A stretch of 56,524 bases of DNA from a candidate division WS1 bacterium (GCA_012518355.1 JAAYSP010000228.1:1-56524), one strand, 5' to 3'. Counted from the first letter of the stretch, positions 44,109 to 52,600 are shown. A program made the numbers and translations. The notes: generated by a model not told the origin, from the sequence alone.

Positions 44109-44606
44109 GAGCACTCTGGTAGGCAAGCGAATCTCTGGGACGGGTAAAACTGGGCTTGCGCGCATGGGCTGCACGTCCTTGCAGTTCCTACTCGGCGACG
44201 GTCTGCGAGAGCACACAGAGGGACTGCTGACTGCGGCCTTGGCACAGCAAAACTAAGAGCACTCTGTTAGGCAAGCGAATCTCTGGGACGGGTAAAACTG
44301 GGCTTGCGCGCATGAGCTGCACGTCCTTGCAGTTCCTACTCGGCGACGGTCTGCGAGATCACACAGAGGGACTGCTGACTGCGGCCTCAGCACAGCAAAA
44401 CTAAGAGCACTCTGTTAGGCAAGCGAATCTCTGGGACGGGTAAAACTGGGCTTGCGCGCATGGGCTGCACGTCCCTGCAGTTCCTACTCGGCGACGGTCT
44501 GCGAGATCACACAGAGAGTCTGCTGGCTGCGGCCTTGGCACAGCAAAACTGAGAGCACTCCGGGAGGTAAGCGAAGCTATGGGACAGATAAAATTGGGCT
44601 TGATTG
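44016..44606 (+). repeat. Four tandem copies of the SDR-oxidoreductase gene junction (about 148 bp each)
   Basis: Units begin at 44016, 44163, 44311 and 44459 with CATG(G/A)GCTGCACGTCC and each carries the SDR gene's 3' end, its stop codon, the spacer word GAGCACTC and the first bases of the next gene (GGGAC(A/G)G(A/G)TAAAA-TGGGCTTG). Unit 1 is the genuine 3' end of the SDR gene, unit 4 runs into the genuine start of the oxidoreductase gene. Units 2-4 are one base longer, and that base puts the SDR C-terminal residues (DGLR(E/D)HTE ... QQN) in frame with a new ATG at the unit start, making three 30-codon ORFs that end at the same stop position. The ribosome binding site and start of the next gene are lost in units 1-3 (CTG in place of ATG, GGGAGG decayed). 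Confidence 0.93.
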
Positions 44607-45580
44607 GGCTGGGCAAGTGGCCCCGCGAGGCGTATCTGCCGAACCTGGCCGAGATGGATCGGGCACAGGTAGTCGCTGTGGCGGCAGCAAGCGAACAAAC
44701 GCGTGAGTATGCCCGCACTCAATTCGGTGACGGCCTCACCACGTATGCGGATTATCGGGACTTGCTGCAGGATGACAGTATCGAAGCGCTGATGATTGCG
44801 GTGCCTAACCCGATGCACGCGCAGGTGGTGCAGGAGGCAGCGGCAAGCGGCAAGCATCTGTTCTTCGAGCCGCCAATCGGGCTTGATGAGCAGGAGATTG
44901 CCGACACGCTGGCGGCACTGGAGCAGACCGCTGCCGTGGTGCAGATAGACCATGAGATACGCTATACGCCGGTGATGATCGAGCTGCAGCGCCGACTTGC
45001 CGACGGCCAGATAGGCGAGCCGCTGATGGCTGCAGTCAGGCTGGGTACTGACTGGGGTATCGGTGAGGGCTGGGGAGAGAGCGTGGAAAGCCAGGGCTTT
45101 TTCCTGTGGCTGGGCTGTTGGTATCTGGACATGCTCGATTGCGTCTTCTCCGTGGCGCCGCAGCGGGTTGATGTCGTCGGCGGACGGGCTATGAACGGTG
45201 CGCTGATGGACCACGGCTGCGCGGTGCTGCAGTACCCGCAAGGCTTTAGCGGCGTGCTTGAGTTCAGTCTGGTCAATCGCTCGGGTGAGGATTTCAGCAT
45301 CCACGTGTGGGGCACTGAGGGGGAGATGTGGGCTGAGGTGTGGCAGGGCACACTGCGATGGCGTACCGGTGAACAGTGGCAGGAGACAGTGGCCCCTTGC
45401 CATCAGCCGCCGCATGGGTTTGCCGGCATGTACGAATCTATCGCAGGCTTCATCGGGGCGATAGATGAGCAGGTGCCAGTCGTAGCCGATTTGGATGTGA
45501 TCCGCCGGGTTCATCAGGCCGCGCTTGCCTGTAGTCGCTCCGAGAAAAACGGACAAGGCATGGCTGTGACGGAGCTGTAG
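44579..45580 (+). CDS. Gfo/Idh/MocA family oxidoreductase, catalytic Lys missing
   Basis: A 333-residue two-domain protein. The Rossmann domain begins IKLGLIGLGKWPREAYLPNL and includes IEALMIAVPNPMHAQVVQEA then GKHLFFEPPIGLDEQEIADT. In the family the last stretch normally reads EKP, with the lysine catalytic; here it is EPP. The alpha/beta C-terminal domain includes VQIDHEIRYTPVMIELQRRL and HGCAVLQYPQGFSGVLEFSL. It may therefore be a sugar-binding or non-catalytic relative, or use another residue. ATG 44579 has GGGAGG 10 bases upstream. It directly follows the junction repeat array and belongs with the SDR gene. Confidence 0.85.
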   Translation: MGQIKLGLIGLGKWPREAYLPNLAEMDRAQVVAVAAASEQTREYARTQFGDGLTTYADYRDLLQDDSIEALMIAVPNPMHAQVVQEAAASGKHLFFEPPIGLDEQEIADTLAALEQTAAVVQIDHEIRYTPVMIELQRRLADGQIGEPLMAAVRLGTDWGIGEGWGESVESQGFFLWLGCWYLDMLDCVFSVAPQRVDVVGGRAMNGALMDHGCAVLQYPQGFSGVLEFSLVNRSGEDFSIHVWGTEGEMWAEVWQGTLRWRTGEQWQETVAPCHQPPHGFAGMYESIAGFIGAIDEQVPVVADLDVIRRVHQAALACSRSEKNGQGMAVTEL

Positions 45581-45790
45581 AGCATCTGGGACGTCTCTAC
45601 AAGCAGACCTTCTTGTTGGCGCTGGAGTACCTTCGGCGATGAGCGGTGTGGCCTGCATTTCATCGTCGACTGCAGACAGAGCAAAACACTGATGCGGTAG
45701 GCGTGACGCCACTCGCATGATGAGACACGTGCACCCTGCCGGGGATGTTTTTGGGGTGTGCACAACGCATGAATTATGGAGAGAAAGCAC

Positions 45791-46576
45791 ATGATGTTTG
45801 ACGCTATATTCGCTGATTTGCAGGAGATTGTCAGGCAGCGGCTGGAGCCGTGGCCGCTGCAGCGAGAAGGCTTTCACTGGGCGGGCTACACCTATGACCA
45901 TACCCTCAGGGTGGTCAACCTGGCACTGCACATGGCCCGACAACTGGACGCTGACACGGACGTGGTGCGTTTTGCGGCGCTGCTCCATGACATCCGCAAG
46001 GATGCGGGCCGAGATCATGCACAGGTAGGAGCCGAGGAGGTGCGCCATCTGCTGACCGACCGCGGCCTGCCCGACGATTTCGTAGCAGCGGTCGCAGGCG
46101 CTATCGAGTGCCACTCTGGCAGCAACAGCCCTGAGCATCCGGTGGAAAACCTGTGTGTCGGTGATGCAGACCTGATTGATGCCAACTTCGGGTTGGTTGG
46201 CACCTGGCGTTTCATCACGATCCGAAGCGGGCGGGGCGAAGACCTCGATGGCACCATCCACGCCATGGCCGAGTGGCTGCCAAAAAAGGACGCCCTTACG
46301 GATCTGCTCAACACCAGCCTGGGTAGGCAGATCGCCATGCAGCGGTCTGCGGTGATGCGCCGGTTCTGCCAGGAGCTGGCCGTGGCGCTGGAAAACGGAC
46401 ACGAAGACGACAGTCCGCTATGGCTGGCGCGCTATATCCATGACCACTCAGACACGGGGCGGCTGCAGCAGCAACTGACCGCACTGAACGGGGGCCTCCC
46501 TGGCAGTCACCGCTATCCGGCTTCGGTCGCACCGGCTCTGCAAATCCTGCATGACGAGGTCGCCGGGCGCCAGTGA
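45791..46576 (+). CDS. HD-domain phosphohydrolase
   Basis: About 261 residues. The metal-binding HD signature is spread as TYDHTLRVVNLALHMARQLD (first His), FAALLHDIRKDAGRDH (HD) and AGAIECHSGSN, with VGDADLIDANFG giving the last Asp. This is the order of small HD hydrolases acting on nucleotides or other phosphate esters; the C-terminal 110 residues are helical and not recognisable. ATG 45791 follows GGAGAGAAAGC; an ATG at 45794 and one at 45776 are alternatives. About 210 bases of spacer precede it. Substrate unknown. Confidence 0.82.
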   Translation: MMFDAIFADLQEIVRQRLEPWPLQREGFHWAGYTYDHTLRVVNLALHMARQLDADTDVVRFAALLHDIRKDAGRDHAQVGAEEVRHLLTDRGLPDDFVAAVAGAIECHSGSNSPEHPVENLCVGDADLIDANFGLVGTWRFITIRSGRGEDLDGTIHAMAEWLPKKDALTDLLNTSLGRQIAMQRSAVMRRFCQELAVALENGHEDDSPLWLARYIHDHSDTGRLQQQLTALNGGLPGSHRYPASVAPALQILHDEVAGRQ

Positions 46577-46712
46577 GTGGCTGCGACAGGGCGAGTGGTG
46601 CAACTGATGCGGCAAATCTGCCCCCCACGTTCGTGCGTCGAGAGAGATGGCCGACACGATGTAGCCATACAGCGTCTGCTTGAGGGACGGCCAGCGCGTT
46701 GCCAGTGTGGTC

Positions 46713-47549
46713 TCAGCCCTGCCGGCCCAGCAGTGTGCGTTTCGAACGCGTGTACTGTAGCTGCAAGTCCGGGCTTTCGTCAGCGATGAAGGCACGGGCC
46801 AGGGCGATGTCCTCTTGCGCCTCCTCAGGGCTCATGCAGCCGATGCACACCGTATGGCGCGCGTCCAGATGGCGGTAGACAAAACTCAGCCCCGTCGGTG
46901 GCATGATGCGTCCGGCCCCCAGTGGCTTGATGGCGATGACTGTATGTTGCGCACCGTTGATCACGCGCTCCATCCAGTCGGTTTCCACTGCGCACAGAAA
47001 GCCCGTGGCGTTGAACGGCTGTATATAGGCCTCCACATCGTAGCCTGCTGCGTCGCTCACGGTGATGACCTCAGGGCGATGAGTAGACCAGCCGGGGATC
47101 ATGCACAGCTCGCGGATGAGAGTTGTGATCTGCTCGGCGCCGTCTATCGTGCTGGCTGCTATGTTCAGGTGCGCATCAGTGTATGAAGTATGAGGCATGC
47201 ACACCGCGACACCCAGATCGGCGGACAGGCGGATGCCGTCGAGCAGTTCGGCCAGCGTCTCTCCGCCGGGAGTAGCTATCCAGTGCATGTGATGACCGCT
47301 GCGCTCCAGTTCGTCCAGGGCTGCGCGCATGGTATCGGTTGGCATCGAGACCGTGCCGTTGATGCCTTCTTCCGCCATCGCGTGCATGACCTCGACGATG
47401 CGATCGAGAGTGAAGTAGCGCCGTAGCCAGGCGCTGCGAGCCTCGGATATGTGAGAGTACCCGAAAAAGCTGTTCGTGCCGCACAGCAGACGCGAGACTT
47501 GCAGCTCCCCAATACTGGTCATGGGGAACTGGTTGATTTGCTCAGTCAC
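46713..47549 (-). CDS. Aldo/keto-reductase-like TIM-barrel protein
   Basis: A 278-residue protein. It starts IGELQVSRLLCGTNSFFGYS then ARSAWLRRYFTLDRIVEVMH, and ends VIAIKPLGAGRIMPPTGLSF with ARHTVCIGCMSPEEAQEDIA. The C-terminal part (start of a VCIG strand and EEAQEDIALARA helix) is like aldo-keto reductases, but the catalytic tetrad of that family is not visible. I recall related uncharacterised proteins in Planctomycetes and Armatimonadota. A sugar or acid dehydrogenase-related role is inference. Convergent with the HD gene and upstream of the MDR dehydrogenase gene's end (gap 94 bases), all in the same catabolic-looking set. Confidence 0.75.
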   Translation of the reverse strand: MTEQINQFPMTSIGELQVSRLLCGTNSFFGYSHISEARSAWLRRYFTLDRIVEVMHAMAEEGINGTVSMPTDTMRAALDELERSGHHMHWIATPGGETLAELLDGIRLSADLGVAVCMPHTSYTDAHLNIAASTIDGAEQITTLIRELCMIPGWSTHRPEVITVSDAAGYDVEAYIQPFNATGFLCAVETDWMERVINGAQHTVIAIKPLGAGRIMPPTGLSFVYRHLDARHTVCIGCMSPEEAQEDIALARAFIADESPDLQLQYTRSKRTLLGRQG

Positions 47550-47643
47550 GTTGCGGTCATCTCCTCATCTGCAGGTACCATGGGTAGTCGCCGGGTTTTG
47601 GTGCAGCGGAGTGTCGTACTGTATGTGTCTTGTGATGCAGGCT

Positions 47644-48651
47644 TCAGATTTGGGGCCACTCGAAAACCACGCCCAGCGTATCATCGCGCTGGCGGTCAAG
47701 TCTGCTGTACACTTCCGGAGCCTGAAACGGATCGAAGCGGTGGGTGATCAGGCCGTCCAGGTTCATCTGGCCGCGCCGTAGATAGTCCAGCATCAGTACG
47801 GTTTGACGCTGCGGGGTCCAGTGGGCATGACGCGGTGGCAGAAAATAGCTGCGACTGCCAAGTAGCTTCACCTGTCGGTTGAGTATGTCGTGCGTGAGCC
47901 GCTGACGAGACGGGTGTGGGCAGTCACCGATGAGCATCACCTTGCCGAAGTCGCGAGTCAACGGCAGGGCCATCTCCAGCACATCGTGATGGCCAGTTAC
48001 GTCATAGACCACGTCAGCGAGCCGACCGTCAGTGTGCTCCAGTACGAACTGCCGCGCATCGGTTACGCTGCCACAGAAGGCTGCCGTAGCTCCTCGATCG
48101 CGCACTGCCTCCACGCGCATCTGCACAGGGTCTACCACCATCACCTGACGCAGGCCCATCGCGCCCAGGTAGCGGGTGACTAGCTGCCCCAGCGGCCCGA
48201 GGCCTATGACTACCGCGGTATCGCCCATCTCGTGCTCCACCAGGCGTATGCCGGTCTGAGTTATGACGCCTAGCACCAGCCATACCGCCTGCTCATCGCT
48301 GATGTCATCCGGCAGGTTTCGCGCCCATATCTGCTCAGTAGTGAGATTGCCGTACTGGCGATGGGACAGGATAGAACAGATACGGTCCCCCTCACGCAGG
48401 TCATCCACACCCTCACCGACCTCCACCACGTGGCCGACAGAGCAGTAGCCGGGCCACAGTGGGTAGTGGATGTACTGTTCCCAGTTGGTGCCCGGATCGC
48501 ACTGACCGCGATAGCAGATGAGCTCAGTGCCGGTGCTGACGAGGCTCACTGTCGTGCGAAAAGTCACCTCACCCCGCCCGAGAGCACTGACCTGCTCCTC
48601 TACGAGTTCCACTTGCCCGGGGCCGGTGAAGATGATCGTCGCAGACTGCAT
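47644..48651 (-). CDS. Medium-chain dehydrogenase/reductase (MDR), apparently without catalytic zinc
   Basis: A 335-residue dehydrogenase of the zinc-type alcohol dehydrogenase fold. The N-terminal GroES-like domain reads TVSLVSTGTELICYRGQCDP, GYCSVGHVVEVGEGVDDLRE and GDRICSI, the Rossmann loop TAVVIGLGPLGQLVTRYLGA. The canonical catalytic Cys/His/Cys zinc ligands and the four-Cys structural zinc cluster are not present, placing it near the TGTEL-type family (BchC-like and similar). Its likely substrate is a sugar alcohol or an uncommon sugar. ATG 48651 has AAGGAG 10 bases upstream. A CN-hydrolase remnant lies 58 bases upstream. Confidence 0.83.
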   Translation of the reverse strand: MQSATIIFTGPGQVELVEEQVSALGRGEVTFRTTVSLVSTGTELICYRGQCDPGTNWEQYIHYPLWPGYCSVGHVVEVGEGVDDLREGDRICSILSHRQYGNLTTEQIWARNLPDDISDEQAVWLVLGVITQTGIRLVEHEMGDTAVVIGLGPLGQLVTRYLGAMGLRQVMVVDPVQMRVEAVRDRGATAAFCGSVTDARQFVLEHTDGRLADVVYDVTGHHDVLEMALPLTRDFGKVMLIGDCPHPSRQRLTHDILNRQVKLLGSRSYFLPPRHAHWTPQRQTVLMLDYLRRGQMNLDGLITHRFDPFQAPEVYSRLDRQRDDTLGVVFEWPQI

Positions 48652-48709
48652 CGTCGGACAGTCTCCTTCATGCAGCGACATGGTTTGGGTGCGGATGTGC
48701 TACCACACT

Positions 48710-48934
48710 CTACTTGCGCCGTATAGACGGCATCGTATATCGGTGGTGATCTTCCAGGTATGATTTGGCGACAGCAGCCCGGCTGTCGGGCAGTCTGGGA
48801 GAGAAGCGCTCTGGCAGCACCGCCATCTGGGCACACCGCATCGGCGCCTCGCGCAGAAGCCTCGGTGTCTGGTCGAGATTTGCCGCCACTTCTCCCACTG
48901 TGCAGTTGCTCTGAACGGCTGCCAGTGTGGTCAT
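48710..48934 (-). pseudogene. Truncated carbon-nitrogen hydrolase (nitrilase superfamily), N-terminal remnant
   Basis: Seventy-four codons that open MTTLAAVQSNCTVGEVAANL and continue with NLDQTPRLLREA and MAVLPERFSP. That is the start of the nitrilase/carbon-nitrogen hydrolase fold up to and including the first catalytic Glu in LPE. The following SPRLPDSRAAVAKSYLEDHH is unrelated to the family and the frame ends soon after, so the Lys and Cys of the triad and about 200 residues are missing. The MDR gene starts only 58 bases downstream, so a deletion probably fused two regions. The stop codon and ribosome binding site are intact, so it may still be translated. Confidence 0.7.
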
Positions 48935-48969
48935 GGTGCCACCGTTCCCGGGTGTAGCAGATGGTATAG

Positions 48970-49659
48970 TCAGCCCGGTATCCCGGCGATGCGGAAGAAG
49001 TTCTCCATGAAGCGCTTGCCGTCGGAGTAAGCATCACACCATGCTTCAGGATGGAACTGGGTGCTGTACATGATCCGCTTCCCGTGGCGCATAGCCTGTA
49101 TCTCACAGTTGTCGTTGCGCGCCAGATGCACAAAGCCATCAGGGAGCTTTTTCACTTCAGCGGCATGGGATTGGCGCACCATCATGGTGCCATCAAAGCT
49201 TTCGAAAATCGGATCATCTGCCAGGATTTCTACCTGCCACATGCCGTATTCCTTGTACTGACCCGGGTGGTATGCCGGGTTCAGATCGGGCTCGCCGGGT
49301 TCGAGTTTGCGCATGTGACTGTTCGACAACTGGTCCACCTGTCGCAGATCGTTGTTGCAGCAGTGGCCGATCAATTGATGGCCGCCACAAGCCCCGAAAA
49401 TCGGTACATCGCTGCCTGTGATCACGTCCGATATGCCGATCATGCGGTCGGTCGGCCACTCAGACCAGGGCACTGAGGTGCCGCTGATGAAAATCGCGCG
49501 GATGGGTAGTCGCTGCACCAGTTCAGGATTGACCTGGCTGTAGTGCTGCACCAGGACCGGCAGGTCGGTCAGGCTTTCGAGCTTGCACTTGAGATCATGA
49601 TGGCCCGAGGAAGTTTCATAAGTCTCACCTATGCGTTGCAGCGATACGAGCAGTATCAC
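48970..49659 (-). CDS. Class I glutamine amidotransferase-like protein (copy 1)
   Basis: A 229-residue GATase1-fold protein. The catalytic triad is present: C91 in FGACGGHQLIG, H203 and E205 in QFHPEAW. Between them are VRQSHAAEVKKLPDGFVHLA and RNDNCEIQAMRHGK, common in GMP-synthase- and anthranilate-synthase-type domains. No synthetase domain is fused and none is adjacent, so it either hydrolyses glutamine or a gamma-glutamyl amide by itself, or serves a distant partner. It is a tandem paralogue of the gene at 49725; both lack other helpers nearby except the CN-hydrolase remnant. Confidence 0.87.
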   Translation of the reverse strand: MILLVSLQRIGETYETSSGHHDLKCKLESLTDLPVLVQHYSQVNPELVQRLPIRAIFISGTSVPWSEWPTDRMIGISDVITGSDVPIFGACGGHQLIGHCCNNDLRQVDQLSNSHMRKLEPGEPDLNPAYHPGQYKEYGMWQVEILADDPIFESFDGTMMVRQSHAAEVKKLPDGFVHLARNDNCEIQAMRHGKRIMYSTQFHPEAWCDAYSDGKRFMENFFRIAGIPG

Positions 49660-49724
49660 AATCTTGACCTCCGGAGTTTGATTTCGTTTGATTCGGTTTT
49701 CTACTCTATATTTATGTAGTCTAT

Positions 49725-50417
49725 CTAATCTATCAGCCCCGCTATGCGTAAGAAATTCTGCATGAAGCGTTTGCCGTCCGGGTACAGCTCATCGTGCCAC
49801 CGTTCGGGATGAAACTGGGTGCCATAGATGGGGCGGTCGCGGTGGCGCATGGCCTGGATTTCACAGTTGTCGTTGCGCGCCAGGTGGATGAAGTCCGGTG
49901 GCAGTGTTTTCACCTCGCAAGAGTGCGACTGGGTCACCGCCAATTTGCCTTCGAAGCCCTCGAAGATCGGGTCCTGCTGGACGATTTCGACTTCGAAGAC
50001 GCCCTGCTCGAGAAACATACCCCAGGGCCGGTCAACCATGCTCACCGCCTCCCCGGGCCCCAGAGGCCGCATGTACTCATCCTCCAGCCGGTCCACCTGC
50101 CGAAAATCATCTGCGTTGAAGAAAAAGCCGAGCAGTTGATGTCCTGCGCAGGCGCCATGTATAGGCAGAGTGGTGTCCATCACCACATCGTACAGGCCAT
50201 CGAGTTTGCGACACTTCGCATTTGGCCACGGGCAGCCTCTACCGCTGAGGAAGATGGCCTTGAGCGGCAGACTGTCTACCAGTGCGGGAGTGATCTGGCT
50301 GTAGTGCTGTAGAAGTGCGGGGGCATCGGTCAGCTTTTCGAAGGTGCGCTTGACTTGAGTGTGGGCACACCTCTCATCATACTCCTCAACGCTCGCCATC
50401 GAAACCACGAGTATCAC
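49725..50417 (-). CDS. Class I glutamine amidotransferase-like protein (copy 2)
   Basis: A 230-residue paralogue of the neighbouring gene with the same start (MIL(V/L)VS), the same lengths between motifs and the same triad: C90 in HGACAGHQLLG, H203 and E205 in QFHPERW. Shared blocks are QHYSQ, HLARNDNCEIQAMRH and DGKRFM-NF-RIAG. The pair is therefore a gene duplication, moderately diverged (I estimate roughly half of positions shared, not computed). The 65-base gap is AT-rich. Copy 2 would be transcribed before copy 1. A gamma-glutamyl hydrolase or amidotransferase role for a polyamine or similar amine is a possibility. Confidence 0.87.
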   Translation of the reverse strand: MILVVSMASVEEYDERCAHTQVKRTFEKLTDAPALLQHYSQITPALVDSLPLKAIFLSGRGCPWPNAKCRKLDGLYDVVMDTTLPIHGACAGHQLLGFFFNADDFRQVDRLEDEYMRPLGPGEAVSMVDRPWGMFLEQGVFEVEIVQQDPIFEGFEGKLAVTQSHSCEVKTLPPDFIHLARNDNCEIQAMRHRDRPIYGTQFHPERWHDELYPDGKRFMQNFLRIAGLID

Positions 50418-50588
50418 GGGGCATTCTCCTTGTCTGGCACAAGTGACTGATCACCCTGCCATTTCCTCTGGCGCCATCCTCTATCCTGCTTTGGCAGGTA
50501 TGTCTCATGCGATGGGGAATTAGCCTTGCAGAGAGTCAGGTGAAATCCACTCGTGGCGATGGCATGACGCGGCTGAAGGAGTGTATAC

Positions 50589-51377
50589 GTGAGCGCAGGC
50601 AGTCTACGGATAAAACAGAAGTTGCAGGCCGGCAAACCCGTCATCGGCACCATGTTCTCGCACCTACACGGGCCGGCGGCATGTCGCGTAGCTCAGCGTT
50701 GTGGCTTTGAGTTCGTCATCTTCGATACCGAGCACTCGCGTCCGGGGGTCGAGACGCTTTCGTGGCTGTTTCAGGCCGCGCGCGATATCAGCCTGCCTGC
50801 CATCGTGCGGGCTCCGGCCTTCGAGGGGCAGTGGCCGACGCGCTATCTGGACCTGGGTGCAGCAGGCAATCTGATCCCCCGTGTTGAGACGCCGGAAGAG
50901 GCTGAGGCGATTGTGCGGATGCTCAAGTATCCGCCTGAGGGTGCGCGAGGGTGGGGCTCGGGCGGCGCGCTCGATGACTACAGCCGCCCGGCTGATCCGG
51001 ACTATCCTGCGCAGGCCAACGCAGCCAACCTGGTGGTGGTGCAGCTAGAAACCCGGGCAGGCTGGGAGGCGCGTGATGAGATCTTCAGTGTGCCGGGAAT
51101 TGACGCATCGTTTATCGGCCCCAACGATCTGTCGCTGTCGCTGGGTCTGCCTGCACAGTATGAGCATCCGAGTGTAGTTCAGGCTATGGATGACATCTTC
51201 GAGAGCGCCGCCGCTCATGGAGTGGCGCCGGGCATGCACTGTTTCGATATCGAAAGCACCACCAACTGGCTCAAGCGAGGGGCGCTGTTTATGGCGTTCT
51301 CATCCGACCTGTGGCTGATGGCTGACGCCGCCCACAGTGGTCTGCAGGCCATCCGCACAGCCGTGAACATGACATGA
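50589..51377 (+). CDS. HpcH/HpaI aldolase family protein
   Basis: A 262-residue class II aldolase that would split or form a 2-keto-3-deoxy acid such as 4-hydroxy-2-oxo-heptanedioate or 2-keto-3-deoxy-rhamnonate. Motifs are FVIFDTEHSRPGVETL, IVRAPAFEGQWPTRYLDLGA, NLIPRVETPEEAEAIVRMLK, VVVQLETRAGWEARDEI (metal-binding Glu) and IDASFIGPNDLSLSLG (metal-binding Asp). GTG 50589 has AAGGAG 7 bases upstream. Its stop overlaps the start of the following dehydrogenase by 4 bases (ATGA), a tight two-gene unit that points to joint action on one pathway. Confidence 0.9.
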   Translation: MSAGSLRIKQKLQAGKPVIGTMFSHLHGPAACRVAQRCGFEFVIFDTEHSRPGVETLSWLFQAARDISLPAIVRAPAFEGQWPTRYLDLGAAGNLIPRVETPEEAEAIVRMLKYPPEGARGWGSGGALDDYSRPADPDYPAQANAANLVVVQLETRAGWEARDEIFSVPGIDASFIGPNDLSLSLGLPAQYEHPSVVQAMDDIFESAAAHGVAPGMHCFDIESTTNWLKRGALFMAFSSDLWLMADAAHSGLQAIRTAVNMT

Positions 51378-52372
51378 CCGAACAAGGAAAAGCTGAATTG
51401 ATGAGCACACACAATCGCGTACTGATTAGCGCAAAAGCTTTCATAGATCACCCCCAGTACTTTGCACCGCTGGCCGATGCCGGTTACGAGATCGGCATCT
51501 GTGAAGAGGGCCCACTGTCGGCAGAGCGCCTGATAGAGCTGCTCCCTGGCCATATCGCGGCTATCGCCGCCATGGACGACTACAACGCACAGGTCATGGC
51601 ACAAGCATCAGACTTGCGCGTCATCTCCCGGTGGGGGGTGGGCATAGACAACATAGACCTGGATGCCGCCACACGACATGGTATCGTGGTATGCAACACT
51701 CCGGGCATGGTGACCAGTGCGGTGGCCGACATGACCTTTGCCCTTATGCTCAGTCTGGCCTACGACATACCGGCGGCAGCAGAGCGTGGGCGCAAGGGAC
51801 ACTGGGTGCAGGAGAAAGGTGCTGACTTTTTTGGGGCCACTCTGGGCATCATAGGATTTGGCAGCATCGGCCAGGCAGTGGCATATCGCGCACGAGGCTT
51901 TGACATGCGGGTAGTCGCCTATGACCCGTACGTGGATGTGACGCAGGCGGCGAAGCTTGGAGTGAAGCTTACAGACCTGAGCAGCGTCATCCAGCAGGCC
52001 GACTATCTGACACTGCACTGCAATCTAACTGAGGACAACTATCATCTCATCGGAGCTGAACAGCTGGCCGAGATGAAGCCGAACGCGTTTCTCATAAACA
52101 CGGCTCGAGGCGGCCTGGTTGACAGCGCCGCACTGCTCGATGCCCTGCGGGCGGGGCAGATTGCAGGCGTGGCTCTGGACACACTGGAGCAGGAGCCACC
52201 TGATCCGGCCGATCCGATACTGTCAGCGCCCAGATGTCTCATAACTCCACACAATTCGTTTTACAACGAAACCTCAGTGCGGCTGGTGAACACCCAGGTG
52301 GTGCAAAACGTCCTCGACGTGATGGCCGGGCGCCGGACACAATTCGTGCTCAATCCAGAGACACTGCGGTAG
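51374..52372 (+). CDS. D-isomer-specific 2-hydroxyacid dehydrogenase (SerA-like)
   Basis: A 332-residue NAD-dependent dehydrogenase. It shows RVISRWGVGIDNIDLDAATR, VCNTPGMVTSAVADMTFALM, the Rossmann loop GIIGFGSIGQAVAYRARGFD, LINTARGGLVDSAALLDALR (catalytic Arg), LDTLEQEPPDPADPIL (catalytic Glu) and CLITPHNSFYNETSVRLVNT (catalytic His). There is no C-terminal ACT domain, so it is not a full-length allosteric SerA. With the upstream aldolase it would reduce or oxidise the keto- or hydroxyacid made in that step. Start ATG 51374 overlaps the aldolase stop; ATG 51401 is an alternative. Confidence 0.9.
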   Translation: MTEQGKAELMSTHNRVLISAKAFIDHPQYFAPLADAGYEIGICEEGPLSAERLIELLPGHIAAIAAMDDYNAQVMAQASDLRVISRWGVGIDNIDLDAATRHGIVVCNTPGMVTSAVADMTFALMLSLAYDIPAAAERGRKGHWVQEKGADFFGATLGIIGFGSIGQAVAYRARGFDMRVVAYDPYVDVTQAAKLGVKLTDLSSVIQQADYLTLHCNLTEDNYHLIGAEQLAEMKPNAFLINTARGGLVDSAALLDALRAGQIAGVALDTLEQEPPDPADPILSAPRCLITPHNSFYNETSVRLVNTQVVQNVLDVMAGRRTQFVLNPETLR

Positions 52373-52600
52373 CCCGGGCTTCAGATTTCGTGGTAGTGTG
52401 AACCTGGCTAGAGCACGCCTCATCATGGGGCTGCGCGGAGTCCAGTCTATAGTGTTCGGGTAGCTCAGCTTGCCCTATAGCATCGATTCCGTGTACACTT
52501 GTTCACATTCTCCGCAGGTAACTGGATACTTGCGAGGAACTATGCTCTGTAGCAGGTCAGAAACACGGCGTCAAATGTGCTAAGAGGAAAGGTGCGAGAG

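Noticed and set aside
44507-46402. A 631-codon minus-strand ORF
   Set aside because: It is antisense to the Gfo/Idh/MocA and HD genes, has no ribosome binding site and no family similarity; it is a shadow of codon bias.
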